Source: Chitinophaga arvensicola (GTDB lineage: Bacteria; Bacteroidota; Bacteroidia; Chitinophagales; Chitinophagaceae). Taken from it: a DNA stretch of 64,000 bases. Numbering within the stretch: position 1 is the stretch's first letter; every line of letters begins with the position of its first letter. The DNA is taken from positions 434,001-498,000 of the forward strand of contig NZ_FOJG01000001.1 in NCBI RefSeq assembly GCF_900110835.1, read 5' to 3'. The notes under the pieces are model-generated. The model had not been told where the DNA came from. It searched no databases and saw only the letters and a program-made list of their open reading frames with translations. Positions 7,476-16,635 of the stretch are shown piece by piece. The position numbers and the translations under genes are program-made.

Positions 7476-7919
7476 ATGACAATACTCAAGCTAAAACTGG
7501 ACAATGACCAATTGGTGGAGGATTTTTTTGAAAGCACCTACGTCATCGGCATCGCTTCCACAGCGCGGGATTATCAATTAGGCTGGCATATCAACCGGCA
7601 ACTGCACACCAATTTCCGGGTCAATAATCACCTGGAGATCACCCTTTCCAAAAAAAACAGGTCCTTTCATTTTCCCGTATTTGAATTTCACGAACCTACC
7701 AATTCTGTTGCACACTATCTTTATAACAACCGTTGCCAGGCAGAGTACCTGCTGCCGGAGCTAAAACAGATCAGTTTTCTGTGGATGATCAAGGGTGATT
7801 ACTATCAACCCAATGACGTAAAAAAATTATTAGAAGAATTACGCCTTGTTCCGCTTGTACAATTAGTATCTTTACTTGATATCAGGGATATAAAGAATAA
7901 GATGAACCTGATATTTTAG
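7476..7919 (+). CDS. IPExxxVDY family protein
   Basis: A 147-residue protein of a Bacteroidota family named after a short motif near the C-terminus; here the equivalent stretch is LLPELKQISFLWMIKG. The N-terminal FFESTYVIGIASTARDYQLGWHINRQL (quoted as adjoining parts) fits the family's beta-alpha opening. Function unknown. The start is supported by a near-consensus -7 element (TACTTTTC, 7465-7472) just upstream. The following ~90 nt to the next gene contain nothing recognised. Confidence 0.7.
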   Translation: MTILKLKLDNDQLVEDFFESTYVIGIASTARDYQLGWHINRQLHTNFRVNNHLEITLSKKNRSFHFPVFEFHEPTNSVAHYLYNNRCQAEYLLPELKQISFLWMIKGDYYQPNDVKKLLEELRLVPLVQLVSLLDIRDIKNKMNLIF

Positions 7920-8007
7920 GCCAGGCACTACGCACCAGCACCAGTATATTTTGACCAGATCCCATGACAGACCCCGAGGTTTTACTTTTTTAAATTCCTG
8001 ATTTACT

Positions 8008-8238
8008 ATGTGGGAAGAAAGAAATAAACAGCTTTACCGGGCTTTTGAATTCAAAGATTTTCGGGATGCATTTGCGTTTATGACCAAAGTTGCGCTGATC
8101 GCGGAGAAAATGGACCACCATCCCAACTGGAGCAACGTTTATAATAAAGTGGAAATATTCCTGAGTACGCATGATGCCGGTGATACCATCACCGCGAAGG
8201 ATGAGGCAATGGCAAAAGCTATTGACAAATTGCAATAA
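8008..8238 (+). CDS. 4a-hydroxytetrahydrobiopterin dehydratase
   Basis: Pterin-4a-carbinolamine dehydratase recycles the pterin cofactor of aromatic amino acid hydroxylases. The 76-residue product contains the active-site block [16 protein letters not shown] (two His plus Trp) and the closing THDAGDTIT...DEAMA. It is shorter than typical 95-110-residue members because the N-terminal strand is reduced, but the catalytic core is complete. No phenylalanine hydroxylase gene lies in the window. It ends 20 nt before the sensor-kinase gene. Confidence 0.88.
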   Translation: MWEERNKQLYRAFEFKDFRDAFAFMTKVALIAEKMDHHPNWSNVYNKVEIFLSTHDAGDTITAKDEAMAKAIDKLQ

Positions 8239-8258
8239 CCAAACTTATATTACACTTT

Positions 8259-10343
8259 GTGAAGCGCATTTTCCTAATGCTGCTGTTGTACTGTTACACT
8301 GCAGAATCCTTTGCCACCGCTGATCGTACCCCAGTAGACACACTGATCACCGATAACTCGTTCGCCTCTGCGGAGCTGGACCTGCGTCCGTATATCCAGG
8401 TGCTGACAGATGATCAGCAACACGGTAGCCTGGCCCAGATAGTGGCCATGCCATTTACTCACCAACCTGGCATTTTTCACCCCAATCCAAAAAATAACGG
8501 CCGGGTTAATAACTGCTGGCTGAGACTTACCATCAGTAATAAAAGCAATAAGGCGTTGTCGGCCTACCTGTTTTCCGGCTGGCACGATTTCATGTACTGG
8601 TATGTACAGGCCCCGCAGGATGCCCCCCGGCTATTGATGCAAACAGGCCTGATGCTGGATGATGGCGGAGAAGAAAGGTGGAGCCATTACGCTTTTCATG
8701 CACAGGTGCCGCCAGGAGAGGTTCGTACCTTTTATCTCCATATTATCAATAAGTCATACAACGAAAATGCCCTGATGCCCACGCTCTTCTCCACAGAGGG
8801 TTACAGCGCTTTCCGGGATCAGCAGTTGAATGGCTACCGGCAGGAAGCTGTAGTCATCCAGGTATTGTTAGGCATGCTGCTGGTATTTTTCAGCATCTCC
8901 GTCATCAATTATATCCAGTTACCCGACCGGTCTTACATTTATTTTGCAGCCTATGTACTTGGTCTGATCCTTTTCTTTGCCCTCCGCCTGGAAGATAAGC
9001 CCTACCAGTTGTCTTTCTTCCATCGCTGGCCGATGCTGAAATACTACTGGGATATCCCGGGATTACTGTTTTGTTTCTATCTCATGTACCTGTTGTTCGG
9101 TAATGCTTTTCTGAACCTGACCGAGCGTTATCCTTTTATGGAGCGGGTGTTTACCTGGGTAGCCGCCGTGGTAGGCGGACTGATCATCCTGTGTATGTAC
9201 CTCATTGCCATTGAGCAATACCATATGCCCACTATTATCTACAGCTATGTATACTTTGTAACATTGGTGCCATTGCTGGCGGTATTTGTAGCACTGGCGC
9301 GGCGTTCCCGGCATCATCCGCTGGTGAGGTTTTTCCTGTATGGATCTGTATGCCTTTACCTGGCCTGTTTCGGTTCCTTCCTCATGCATGTGCGGCCCCT
9401 GGGGTTACTCAGCGCGCTGGGAGAACTGGCAGCACCCACCATCCTGCTGATTGGCGGAGTGATGCTACAGGCGATGTTCTTCCTCGCAGGCTTAAGCTAC
9501 CGGAACAAACTGGTACACCTGGAAAGAACCCGTACCCAGGAGTTGCTGATCAAACAGCTGAACAAGAACAAGGAACTACAACGGAAACTGAACGAGCAGC
9601 TGGAAGAACTGGTAAAAGAGCAAACCACCGAGATCCTGCGTAAAAAGCAGGAACTGGAAGAACAACGGAAAAAGCAACTGGAAACAGAATACGATAAAAA
9701 ACTGACAGAGATTGAGTTAAAGGCGATCCGCGCGCAGATCAATCCACATTTTATATTCAACTGCCTGAATTCCATTCAGCTATTCGTGATGCAACGGGAT
9801 TACGAATATGCGCAGAAATATCTTTCGGATTTCTCCTACCTGATCCGTAAAACGCTGGATTTCTCCCGACGGAATTTTATTTCCCTGGCAGATGAAATTA
9901 CCTATCTGAATACTTATCTTGGGTTGGAGAAAATGCGGTTTGAAAACAGGATGGAGTATGAAATAGTAGTAGATCCTGTGATCGCTACTGCCGAACTGGA
10001 GATACCGGCGATGTTGTTACAGCCATACGTAGAAAATGCCGTAAAGCATGGCATGACGAACCCCAAACAGCCAACAGGAAAGCTTTCTATTTACTTTAAC
10101 CAGGTAGCATCAGATATGCTGGAGTGTGTGATTGCAGATAATGGTATTGGCATTGCGCGTTCAAAATCCTTACGGATGCTGCCAAAGCATCACCAGTCGT
10201 CAGGCATGGAAATAAGCCAGAACCGCGCAGAGTTACTGAACAAAATGTATAACACGGAAATCCATATAGAAATTATAGACCGGTCATCTGAGGATGAATC
10301 GGATAGCGGTACGATAGTAAAAATACTGATCCCTCAGTTGTAA
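8259..10343 (+). CDS. 7TMR-DISM sensor histidine kinase (LytS/YpdA type)
   Basis: A 694-residue membrane kinase starting at GTG 8259. Order of parts: signal segment (1-20), extracellular 7TMR-DISMED2-like beta domain (~35-170), seven-helix 7TMR-DISM membrane domain (~190-405), a long charged coiled coil (~410-490), a His_kinase domain with the phospho-acceptor in RAQINPHFIFNCLNSIQL (~505), and a HATPase domain with N-box MLLQPYVENAVKHG and ADNGIGI. The ligand is probably a carbohydrate or other small molecule (family knowledge). It pairs with the LytTR regulator 27 nt downstream. Confidence 0.92.
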   Translation: MKRIFLMLLLYCYTAESFATADRTPVDTLITDNSFASAELDLRPYIQVLTDDQQHGSLAQIVAMPFTHQPGIFHPNPKNNGRVNNCWLRLTISNKSNKALSAYLFSGWHDFMYWYVQAPQDAPRLLMQTGLMLDDGGEERWSHYAFHAQVPPGEVRTFYLHIINKSYNENALMPTLFSTEGYSAFRDQQLNGYRQEAVVIQVLLGMLLVFFSISVINYIQLPDRSYIYFAAYVLGLILFFALRLEDKPYQLSFFHRWPMLKYYWDIPGLLFCFYLMYLLFGNAFLNLTERYPFMERVFTWVAAVVGGLIILCMYLIAIEQYHMPTIIYSYVYFVTLVPLLAVFVALARRSRHHPLVRFFLYGSVCLYLACFGSFLMHVRPLGLLSALGELAAPTILLIGGVMLQAMFFLAGLSYRNKLVHLERTRTQELLIKQLNKNKELQRKLNEQLEELVKEQTTEILRKKQELEEQRKKQLETEYDKKLTEIELKAIRAQINPHFIFNCLNSIQLFVMQRDYEYAQKYLSDFSYLIRKTLDFSRRNFISLADEITYLNTYLGLEKMRFENRMEYEIVVDPVIATAELEIPAMLLQPYVENAVKHGMTNPKQPTGKLSIYFNQVASDMLECVIADNGIGIARSKSLRMLPKHHQSSGMEISQNRAELLNKMYNTEIHIEIIDRSSEDESDSGTIVKILIPQL

Positions 10344-10370
10344 TTTAGTGTATCCGTTAATGTTACTCTT

Positions 10371-11123
10371 ATGATAAAGGCCATTATAATAGATGATGAA
10401 AGAAACAGCCGGGATATAATCGCGTTGATGCTCGGCAAATACTGCCCTGAAATAACTATTGCCGACACGGCCACCGATTGTGCGGATGGCATCGAAAAGA
10501 TAAAACAACATCTTCCGCAACTGGTGTTCCTGGACCTTGAAATGCCCGATGGAACCGGATTTGATGTACTTGCCGGCACCCTGCCGGAGATTCCTTTTGA
10601 AGCGGTATTTGTAACGGCTTTTGAGAAAAAGTTCCTTCATGTGATCCGTTTCAGCGATGTAGAACTGATATTAAAACCGATCGATAAAGAAAGTTTATTA
10701 CAGGCCGTAGCGCTGGTAACAGAGCGGATCAACACTGGCAGCAGTAAAGACCGTTACCGGGTGTTGCTGGAAAATTTCAATAACAGCAGGCCGGCAGCGT
10801 GGCAGCTGTTGATTCCTGCTACTAACGGGCAGGCATATACTATTAATATCCCCGCCATTGAATACCTGGAAACACAGGCCGACAACTGTATCTTTCATCT
10901 GAATACCGGTAAGCATATTACGGCGGTAGCTTCTTTCCGATATTATGCGGATCTCTTTACCTCTCTTCAATTCTACCAGATCAATAATAACCAGATGATA
11001 CAGATCTCCAATATCAGCCATATGGATGGCAGCGCCGGCAAAGTGGTGCTGAAAGGCGGTTCTGTACTGGATATTACGGAAAGACGGCAACGCGACTTGT
11101 TGCAGCGGATGACACATCATTAG
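10371..11123 (+). CDS. LytTR-family response regulator
   Basis: A 250-residue DNA-binding response regulator. The receiver (residues 1-120) has the acidic pocket IIDDERN, phospho-Asp in LVFLDLEMPDGTG, Thr in AVFVTAFEKK and Lys in LILKPID. The LytTR domain (~140-245) includes IEYLETQADNCIFHL and GSVLDITERRQRDLLQRM. LytTR proteins bind direct repeats and often control surface or stress genes. It lies 27 nt after its cognate kinase gene. The next gene (TetR) begins 247 nt later behind its own promoter, so the pair forms a separate unit. Confidence 0.93.
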   Translation: MIKAIIIDDERNSRDIIALMLGKYCPEITIADTATDCADGIEKIKQHLPQLVFLDLEMPDGTGFDVLAGTLPEIPFEAVFVTAFEKKFLHVIRFSDVELILKPIDKESLLQAVALVTERINTGSSKDRYRVLLENFNNSRPAAWQLLIPATNGQAYTINIPAIEYLETQADNCIFHLNTGKHITAVASFRYYADLFTSLQFYQINNNQMIQISNISHMDGSAGKVVLKGGSVLDITERRQRDLLQRMTHH

Positions 11124-11290
11124 CGTATAGTCTTTACCGGTATTTATATAATTTCAATTTTTCCGGTGTCTTCTTTCAGATTCGTTTAACGATCTGCCTT
11201 CGTTTTTGCGAACGGATATTTATTTCTATGCCTTTTCTTTCTTTTTAAGTGGTTGCGCGAAGAGTACGTAACAATTTCTTAACAAAAAAA

Positions 11291-11321
11291 TTTGGTGGAA
11301 ATACTTTTGGTTGTACATTTG
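11291..11321 (+). promoter_or_regulatory. Consensus Bacteroidota promoter of the tetR-like gene
   Basis: TTTG (11291-11294), 19 nt, TACATTTG (11314-11321): an exact match with ideal spacing. The inverted repeat at 11330-11358 overlaps the expected transcription start. The rest of the 247-nt gap before it holds nothing recognised. Confidence 0.8.
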
Positions 11322-11329
11322 ACCCGCGA

Positions 11330-11358
11330 AACAAAATAGTCAAACAGTCAGTTTTGTT
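11330..11358. promoter_or_regulatory. Candidate TetR-type operator
   Basis: AACAAAA (11330-11336) and TTTTGTT (11352-11358) form a perfect 7-nt inverted repeat with a 15-nt spacer, just downstream of the promoter and 12 nt before the tetR-like start. This is a typical site for autorepression. Confidence 0.5.
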
Positions 11359-11370
11359 AGCAACTATACT

Positions 11371-12006
11371 ATGGCAGAACAGGACCAGAAACGAACTATG
11401 ATTCTGGAAGCGGCTTTGAAGCGCTTCAAGCGGTTTGGCTTGTCAAAAACTACCATGGAGGAGATCGCCAGGGATCTGGAAATTTCCAAAGGCTCTTTGT
11501 ATTATTATTTTTCGGATAAAGAATCCATCTATGTGGCGGTAGTGGAGCGGATGATTGCTGATTGTTTTTTTGACATGTCGGCATATGTGGAAGAAGCCCG
11601 GTGTACCGGGGATATCATGGACCGCTACCTGGAGCTGAAAGAGAAGATGCTGTTGGAGTATCATTTTCTTTTCGGCGTAAACGAATGGATCAAAGACGTT
11701 CCTTCCAGCCTGATGCGGCAAACGATCGAGTTGTTGCAGCAGGTAGAAATTTCTTTTCTTTCTGCCACCATCTCAAAAGGGGTGAACAGCGGGGAACTGA
11801 ACAAGGATACGGATACGGAACTTACGGCGCAACTGCTGGTAAATGTATTATTCGGGTTATGGGTAATATGGTGCAAGTGGCAGGCGGCAGGCTTCGATCC
11901 GCACGACCGGAAAGCGCTGAAATGCTTTATGGACCGGGAGAAACAAGTATTGACTATTTTTTTTAATGGATTAAGATATCGACCAGACATCAACCAGGAT
12001 TGCTAA
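11371..12006 (+). CDS. TetR/AcrR family transcriptional regulator
   Basis: A 211-residue regulator. The N-terminal TetR_N domain has the HTH FGLSKTTMEEIARDLEISKG and the SLYYYFSDKESIY helix that follows, both classic. The remaining ~150 residues form a helical ligand-binding/dimerisation domain that cannot be assigned to a ligand. A strong promoter and an inverted repeat precede it, suggesting autoregulation. The beta-barrel gene 62 nt downstream on the same strand is a plausible co-transcribed partner; TetR regulators beside outer-membrane proteins often control efflux or envelope permeability (inference). Confidence 0.92.
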   Translation: MAEQDQKRTMILEAALKRFKRFGLSKTTMEEIARDLEISKGSLYYYFSDKESIYVAVVERMIADCFFDMSAYVEEARCTGDIMDRYLELKEKMLLEYHFLFGVNEWIKDVPSSLMRQTIELLQQVEISFLSATISKGVNSGELNKDTDTELTAQLLVNVLFGLWVIWCKWQAAGFDPHDRKALKCFMDREKQVLTIFFNGLRYRPDINQDC

Positions 12007-12068
12007 GATTAATGTAGAAGAATCAGTACACAGGAATAGTTTTAATGAATATTTAAATTTAACGACAG

Positions 12069-12677
12069 ATGAAAAAGTTGATTGTATTGGCCGCAGTAGC
12101 ACTGTTCGGCACACAAGTAGCAAAGGCTCAGTTTTCGAAAGGCGATGTAATTTTAGGTGGTACGCTGAATGTTAGCACAGCAAGCCAGAAACAGAAAGAT
12201 GTTGATAACAGCAAAACCACCAGCACAAGCTTTGGTATCAGCCCTAAAGTGGGTGTAGCACTGACTCCTAACTGGGTAATCGGTGTATTTGCAGAAAGCG
12301 CATTTACCAATAGCAAAAACGTAAGCGATAAGAAAAGCACCAGCTACCTCATTACTCCTGGTATTTTTGTACGTAACTACCACATGATCGGTGAAAGCAA
12401 ATTTGCATTCTTCGCAGAAGCAAACGCTGGCTACCAGTTTGGTCAGGCAAAATTTGATGGTAACAAAACAAATACTTACAACGGTTTCTCCGTTAACGTA
12501 TTACCTGGTATCACTTACTTCGTAACCAAACATTTCATGCTGGAAGGTGCTTTCGGTGGTCTGGGTTACAACTATACTCAGGACAAGGCAGAAGCAACTG
12601 GTATCAAAACCAACACCAGTGCATTTGCTTTCAATTTCCCGAAAGAATTCAAAATCGGTGTTAACTGGATATTCTAA
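12069..12677 (+). CDS. Outer-membrane beta-barrel protein (porin-like)
   Basis: A 202-residue protein with a Sec signal peptide (MKKLIVLAAVALFGTQVAKA, cut before QFSKG). Alternating hydrophobic/polar strands, including FGISPKVGVALTPNWVIGVF and FAFFAEANAGYQFGQ, fit an 8-stranded OmpW/OmpA-type barrel. The C-terminus ends in KIGVNWIF, a terminal aromatic typical of BAM substrates. Codon use is strongly biased (many CTG/GTA and GGT codons), as in highly expressed genes. A strong terminator follows. The ligand is unknown. Confidence 0.82.
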   Translation: MKKLIVLAAVALFGTQVAKAQFSKGDVILGGTLNVSTASQKQKDVDNSKTTSTSFGISPKVGVALTPNWVIGVFAESAFTNSKNVSDKKSTSYLITPGIFVRNYHMIGESKFAFFAEANAGYQFGQAKFDGNKTNTYNGFSVNVLPGITYFVTKHFMLEGAFGGLGYNYTQDKAEATGIKTNTSAFAFNFPKEFKIGVNWIF

Positions 12678-12741
12678 TCATCGGACATGTTTTATGTAAG
12701 ATAGTTATAAGGTTAAATAGATTGGACAATCCGATTATAAA

Positions 12742-12776
12742 GAAAAGGCTTCACAATATGTGAAGCCTTTTCTTTT
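12742..12776 (+). terminator. Terminator after beta-barrel gene
   Basis: A perfect stem AAAAGGCTTCACA / TGTGAAGCCTTTT (12743-12755/12759-12771) with a 3-nt loop, followed by CTTTT. It serves the plus-strand gene. Confidence 0.85.
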
Positions 12777-12803
12777 ATGTGCTAATTACATTCATCTCAA
12801 AAT

Positions 12804-12839
12804 AAAAAACCCGTTACGGCTATCCGTAACGGGTTTTTT
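12804..12839. terminator. Bidirectional terminator between barrel gene and rho
   Basis: A perfect 16-bp palindromic stem (AAAAAACCCGTTACGG and its complement around CTAT). It gives a T6 run on both strands, so it terminates rho transcription from the right and backs up the preceding terminator from the left. Confidence 0.88.
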
Positions 12840-12859
12840 ATTTTATCATTTTACTGATC

Positions 12860-14581
12860 CTAGCTGTTCATAGAAATCAGGAATTCTTCGTTGTTCTTAG
12901 TTCCACGCATATGCTGCAGCATGAAGTGCATAGACTCATCTGTGTTCATATCACCGAGGTGGTTACGCAGGATGTGAATACGTTTCAGGGAATCTTTATC
13001 CAGCAACAGATCATCACGACGGGTAGAAGATGCAGATACATCGATCGCCGGGAAGATACGTTTGTTAGCCAGTTTACGATCCAGCAGCAATTCCATGTTA
13101 CCGGTACCTTTAAATTCTTCGAAGATCACCTCATCCATTTTGGAACCGGTATCGATCAATGCAGTAGCGAGGATGGTCAGTGAACCACCGTGCTCAATTT
13201 TACGGGCCGCACCAAAGAATTGTTTAGGTTTCTGCATGGCGTTTGCTTCCACACCACCGCTGAGTACTTTACCGGAAGCAGGTGCCACGGTATTGTGTGC
13301 TCTGGCGAGACGGGTAATGGAATCCAGCAGGATTACCACATCATGACCGCATTCTACCAGGCGTTTTGCTTTTTGCAGGGCGATGGCAGAAACTTTCACG
13401 TGTTTTTCAGCTGGTTCATCGAAGGTAGAAGCGATCACTTCTGCCTTTACGCTACGTTCCATATCAGTTACCTCTTCCGGACGTTCATCGATCAGTACCA
13501 CCATCAGGTAAATTTCCGGGTGGTTGGTAGCGATGGCGTTGGCTACTTCTTTCAGTAACATGGTTTTACCTACCTTAGGCTGCGCTACGATCAGTCCGCG
13601 TTGTCCTTTACCGATAGGCGTAAACATATCCATGATACGCGTAGAGTAGTTATTGGAAGTGGTAGTTAATCTAAGTTTTTCAAATGGAAACAGTGGTGTC
13701 AGGTAATCGAAAGGTACGCGGTCACGTACTTCTTCCGGTGACTTATTATTAATAGTTTCCACTTTCAGCAAAGCAAAGTACTTCTCTCCTTCTTTAGGCG
13801 GACGTACAGAGCCTTTTACAGTATCACCTGTTTTGAGACCGAAGAGTTTAATCTGTGATGGAGATACATAAATATCATCCGGTGAACTGAGGTAGTTATA
13901 ATCGGAAGAGCGGAGGAAACCATAGCCATCAGGCATCATTTCCAGTACGCCTTCACTCACAATAACACCATCAAATTCTATATTGAAAACAGGTTCTTTC
14001 TTGTTGGGGAAGCGATTTTTCTGGGCAGCAGGTGCAATTGGAATTTCGCCTGGTACAACAAAATCATCGTCTTCATCGAGTTCTTCTTCCGTAGGAGGAA
14101 TCACTACTACTTCTTCTTCCTCTTCTTCGGGTTCTTCATCTTCTGTAAAAGAAGGGATGATAATATCATCATCATCATCGAAGGTGAGAGAAGGAATGCT
14201 ATCGAGATCTATTTCGAAATCTTTTATTTTAGGTTTAGCAGAATTGGCCGGTGTTTCATCCGCGTCATGATCTTTTGATTTTGTACCGGTGGCTTTCTTT
14301 GCAGCTGCAGGTTTTTTAGCAGCGGGTTTTTCTTCAGCGTGAGCAGGTTCTTCAGCAGCGTGGTTAGCTTCGTCTTTCTTTACAGGTTTGCGTTTACGTG
14401 CTTTTTTTTCGTCTCCGTTGGCTTGGTTATCTTCTGAGGCAAGTACAGCTTGTTTATCAAGAATTTTGTAGATGAGGTCCTGTTTGTTCAGTTTTTTCGC
14501 GTTGGGAACGTCCAGTTTCTCTGCAATATCAAGCAGCTCAGGAACGAGCATGTCGTTCAGTTGTAAGATGTCGTACATCAT
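12860..14581 (-). CDS. rho: Transcription termination factor Rho with long acidic insert
   Basis: Hexameric RNA-dependent ATPase that ends transcription. Residues ~1-45 form the Rho_N SAP-like domain ([20 protein letters not shown]). Residues ~50-190 are a low-complexity insert, first Lys/Ala-rich and then strongly acidic ([15 protein letters not shown]). The S1-like RNA-binding domain follows ([20 protein letters not shown]). The ATPase core carries P-loop AQPKVGKT, Walker [11 protein letters not shown] and Q/R-loop residues. Similar inserts are known in Bacteroidota Rho and may drive condensate formation or RNA binding. The longest frame uses TTG at 14593, but ATG 14581 or 14578 fits homologues better. 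Confidence 0.95.
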   Translation of the reverse strand: MMYDILQLNDMLVPELLDIAEKLDVPNAKKLNKQDLIYKILDKQAVLASEDNQANGDEKKARKRKPVKKDEANHAAEEPAHAEEKPAAKKPAAAKKATGTKSKDHDADETPANSAKPKIKDFEIDLDSIPSLTFDDDDDIIIPSFTEDEEPEEEEEEVVVIPPTEEELDEDDDFVVPGEIPIAPAAQKNRFPNKKEPVFNIEFDGVIVSEGVLEMMPDGYGFLRSSDYNYLSSPDDIYVSPSQIKLFGLKTGDTVKGSVRPPKEGEKYFALLKVETINNKSPEEVRDRVPFDYLTPLFPFEKLRLTTTSNNYSTRIMDMFTPIGKGQRGLIVAQPKVGKTMLLKEVANAIATNHPEIYLMVVLIDERPEEVTDMERSVKAEVIASTFDEPAEKHVKVSAIALQKAKRLVECGHDVVILLDSITRLARAHNTVAPASGKVLSGGVEANAMQKPKQFFGAARKIEHGGSLTILATALIDTGSKMDEVIFEEFKGTGNMELLLDRKLANKRIFPAIDVSASSTRRDDLLLDKDSLKRIHILRNHLGDMNTDESMHFMLQHMRGTKNNEEFLISMNS

Positions 14582-15024
14582 CTGTGTTGTCAAATTTTAG
14601 AAGTGTTGTGAGGCGGGTACCACTGCATACCAACATACACCAATTACAAATAATTGTTTTTGAGTCAATAAATTTAATTAGCTTATTAAATTTGATAGGG
14701 AATGATTGAGTTTAGGAACTGCCGATGAAGATGGAAAAATGAACTTAATCAGGCAGAATATACCGCAAGATTAAAACAAGTTTTACTATTATCCAAAAAT
14801 ATTTAAGGGCAAATTGCCCCAAACCAGGCCCTGAAAAGGGCTGTTTCCGGGCTGTATCCGACTATTGACCGGGCGCGCAAACCCTTGCTTGTGCTGGGGT
14901 CCGGCTTGTTTAACGGCTCATTTTTAACATTTCCTTGGCGACCCGGCCCGGGAAAAAGCCGGGAACCCGGACTATATACTATGAAGTTTTCCACTTATTT
15001 TTGCAGTCCTAAATTTTATATATT
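14582..15024. other. rho-asnS intergenic region with GC-rich structured island
   Basis: A ~440-nt gap. The rho-proximal half is AT-rich. From about 14805 to 14975 the sequence becomes markedly GC-rich with several hairpins: GGGCAA/TTGCCC (14807-14819), GCCCT/AGGGC near 14830, and CCCGG/CCGGG around 14945-14965. Read on the minus strand it ends in a GC hairpin followed by a T-rich tract, as a small RNA would. A minus-strand frame across it has no recognisable protein content. The asnS promoter follows at 14996. Confidence 0.4.
14996..15003 (+). promoter_or_regulatory. -7 promoter element of asnS
   Basis: TATTTTTG matches TAnnTTTG, 21 nt before the asnS start codon. No clear -33 TTTG at the usual distance. 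Confidence 0.5.
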
Positions 15025-16464
15025 ATGAGCCAAAGGGTGAAAGTCAAACAAATCTTGTCGGACGACAAGACAAACTACGAAGTTACAGTTAAGGGTTGGG
15101 TGCGTTCATTCCGCAACAATCAGTTTATAGCTTTGAACGATGGCTCCACCAATAATAATTTACAGATAGTAATCAATACCGAAAATACAGATGCAGCGCT
15201 GCTGAAGCGCATCACTACCGGTGCTGCTATCAGCGCTACCGGCGAAATTATTCCTTCTCTCGGTAAAGGCCAGAAAGTAGAACTGAAGGCCGTTACACTG
15301 GAAATACTGGGCGACTGTGATCCGGAGAAATATCCGTTGCAGCTGAAAAACAAGCCCAGCCTGGAATACCTGCGTGAAATAGCACATCTGCGTTTCCGTA
15401 CCAATACTTTCGGCGCCATTTTCCGCGTACGTCATGCACTGGCATTTGCAGTACACCGCTTCTTCAACGAACGCGGCTTCGTATACCTGCATACGCCTAT
15501 CATTACTGCATCTGACGCGGAAGGTGCAGGTGAAATGTTCCGTGTTACCACACTGGACATGAAGAAGCCACCACTGACCGAAAACGGCGATATCGATTAC
15601 AAAGAGGATTTCTTTGGTAAATCCACCAACCTCACTGTTTCCGGGCAACTGGAAGGAGAACTCGGCGCCATGGCCTTTGGTGATATCTACACCTTTGGTC
15701 CTACTTTCCGTGCAGAAAATTCCAACACCGCCCGTCACCTGGCGGAGTTCTGGATGATTGAGCCGGAAATGGCCTTTTATGAACTGGCTGACAACATGGA
15801 CCTGGCGGAAGCCTTCATCAAATCAGTAGTTGGCTATATACTGGACAACAACCGCGATGACCTTGACTTCCTGGCCAGCCGCCTCGTGGAAGAAGATAAA
15901 CAAAAACCCCAGAATGAGCGCAGTGAAATGGGCCTCATCGAAAAACTGGAGTTTGTACTGAACAACGAATTTGTACGTATCACGTATACAGAAGCAATCG
16001 ACATCCTGAAGAACAGCAAGCATAATAAAAACAAGAAGTTCCAGTACCTGATTGAAGACTGGGGCGCTGATCTGCAGAGTGAACACGAACGTTACCTGGT
16101 AGAAAAACACTTTAAGAAACCGGTGATCTTAACCGATTATCCTAAAGAAATCAAGTCGTTCTACATGAAGCTCAACGAGGATAACAAAACCGTAAGGGCA
16201 ATGGATATCCTGTTCCCTGGCATCGGTGAAATGGTAGGCGGTTCCCAGCGTGAAGAGAACTACGACAAACTGGTAAAACGCATGGAAGAAATGCATGTAC
16301 CGGTAGAAGAACTGAGCTGGTACCTGGATACCCGCCGCTTTGGTACCGCACCGCACGCTGGCTTTGGTCTTGGCTTCGAACGCCTCATGCTGTTTGTTAC
16401 CGGTATGACCAACATCCGTGACGTGATTCCATTCCCAAGAACACCGAAGAGCGCAGAGTTTTAG
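15025..16464 (+). CDS. asnS: Asparagine--tRNA ligase
   Basis: Class II aminoacyl-tRNA synthetase that charges tRNA-Asn. The N-terminal OB-fold anticodon-binding domain (~15-110) contains [20 protein letters not shown]. The catalytic domain has motif 2 [21 protein letters not shown] and motif 3 [12 protein letters not shown]. The region [18 protein letters not shown] and the C-terminal [13 protein letters not shown] distinguish AsnRS from AspRS. At 479 residues it is full length. A hairpin terminator follows 33 nt after the stop. Confidence 0.96.
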   Translation: MSQRVKVKQILSDDKTNYEVTVKGWVRSFRNNQFIALNDGSTNNNLQIVINTENTDAALLKRITTGAAISATGEIIPSLGKGQKVELKAVTLEILGDCDPEKYPLQLKNKPSLEYLREIAHLRFRTNTFGAIFRVRHALAFAVHRFFNERGFVYLHTPIITASDAEGAGEMFRVTTLDMKKPPLTENGDIDYKEDFFGKSTNLTVSGQLEGELGAMAFGDIYTFGPTFRAENSNTARHLAEFWMIEPEMAFYELADNMDLAEAFIKSVVGYILDNNRDDLDFLASRLVEEDKQKPQNERSEMGLIEKLEFVLNNEFVRITYTEAIDILKNSKHNKNKKFQYLIEDWGADLQSEHERYLVEKHFKKPVILTDYPKEIKSFYMKLNEDNKTVRAMDILFPGIGEMVGGSQREENYDKLVKRMEEMHVPVEELSWYLDTRRFGTAPHAGFGLGFERLMLFVTGMTNIRDVIPFPRTPKSAEF

Positions 16465-16497
16465 TCCGCAGCTTTATTTTAAAATTTTATACCCGGA

Positions 16498-16530
16498 GGG
16501 AGATAGCGATGCTGTCTCCCTTCTTTTTTT
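16498..16530 (+). terminator. asnS terminator
   Basis: Stem GGGAGATAGC / GCTGTCTCCC (one U-G pair), loop GAT, followed by TTCTTTTTTT. Confidence 0.88.
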
Positions 16531-16555
16531 ATCTCCCCAAAAAATAAAAACATCC

Positions 16556-16573
16556 GCGTATGGAAATATACGC
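16556..16573. promoter_or_regulatory. Short inverted repeat upstream of exbD
   Basis: GCGTAT and ATACGC separated by 6 nt, 62 nt before the exbD start; a possible operator half of the region containing the 16-bp palindrome. Confidence 0.3.
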
Positions 16574-16590
16574 CGGCTGCATCTATACTA

Positions 16591-16606
16591 TTGAAAGCGC
16601 TTTCAA
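16591..16606. promoter_or_regulatory. Perfect 16-bp palindrome resembling a LacI-family operator
   Basis: TTGAAAGCGCTTTCAA is perfectly palindromic and fits the LacI/CcpA-type operator pattern TGWNANCGNTNWCA exactly. It is 29 nt upstream of the exbD start. No LacI-family gene is nearby. Confidence 0.5.
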
Positions 16607-16635
16607 CCATTTTCGTTTAACCTAAACCGTTATAT

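Noticed and set aside
14803..14994. 63-codon minus-strand frame in the rho-asnS gap
   Set aside because: Composition is dictated by GC hairpins; no conserved motif and no clear start signal.
14996..15024. 6S RNA or RNase P RNA in the rho-asnS gap
   Set aside because: Short motifs such as GTCCGGG are present, but the conserved core of RNase P and the long paired rod of 6S RNA could not be drawn.
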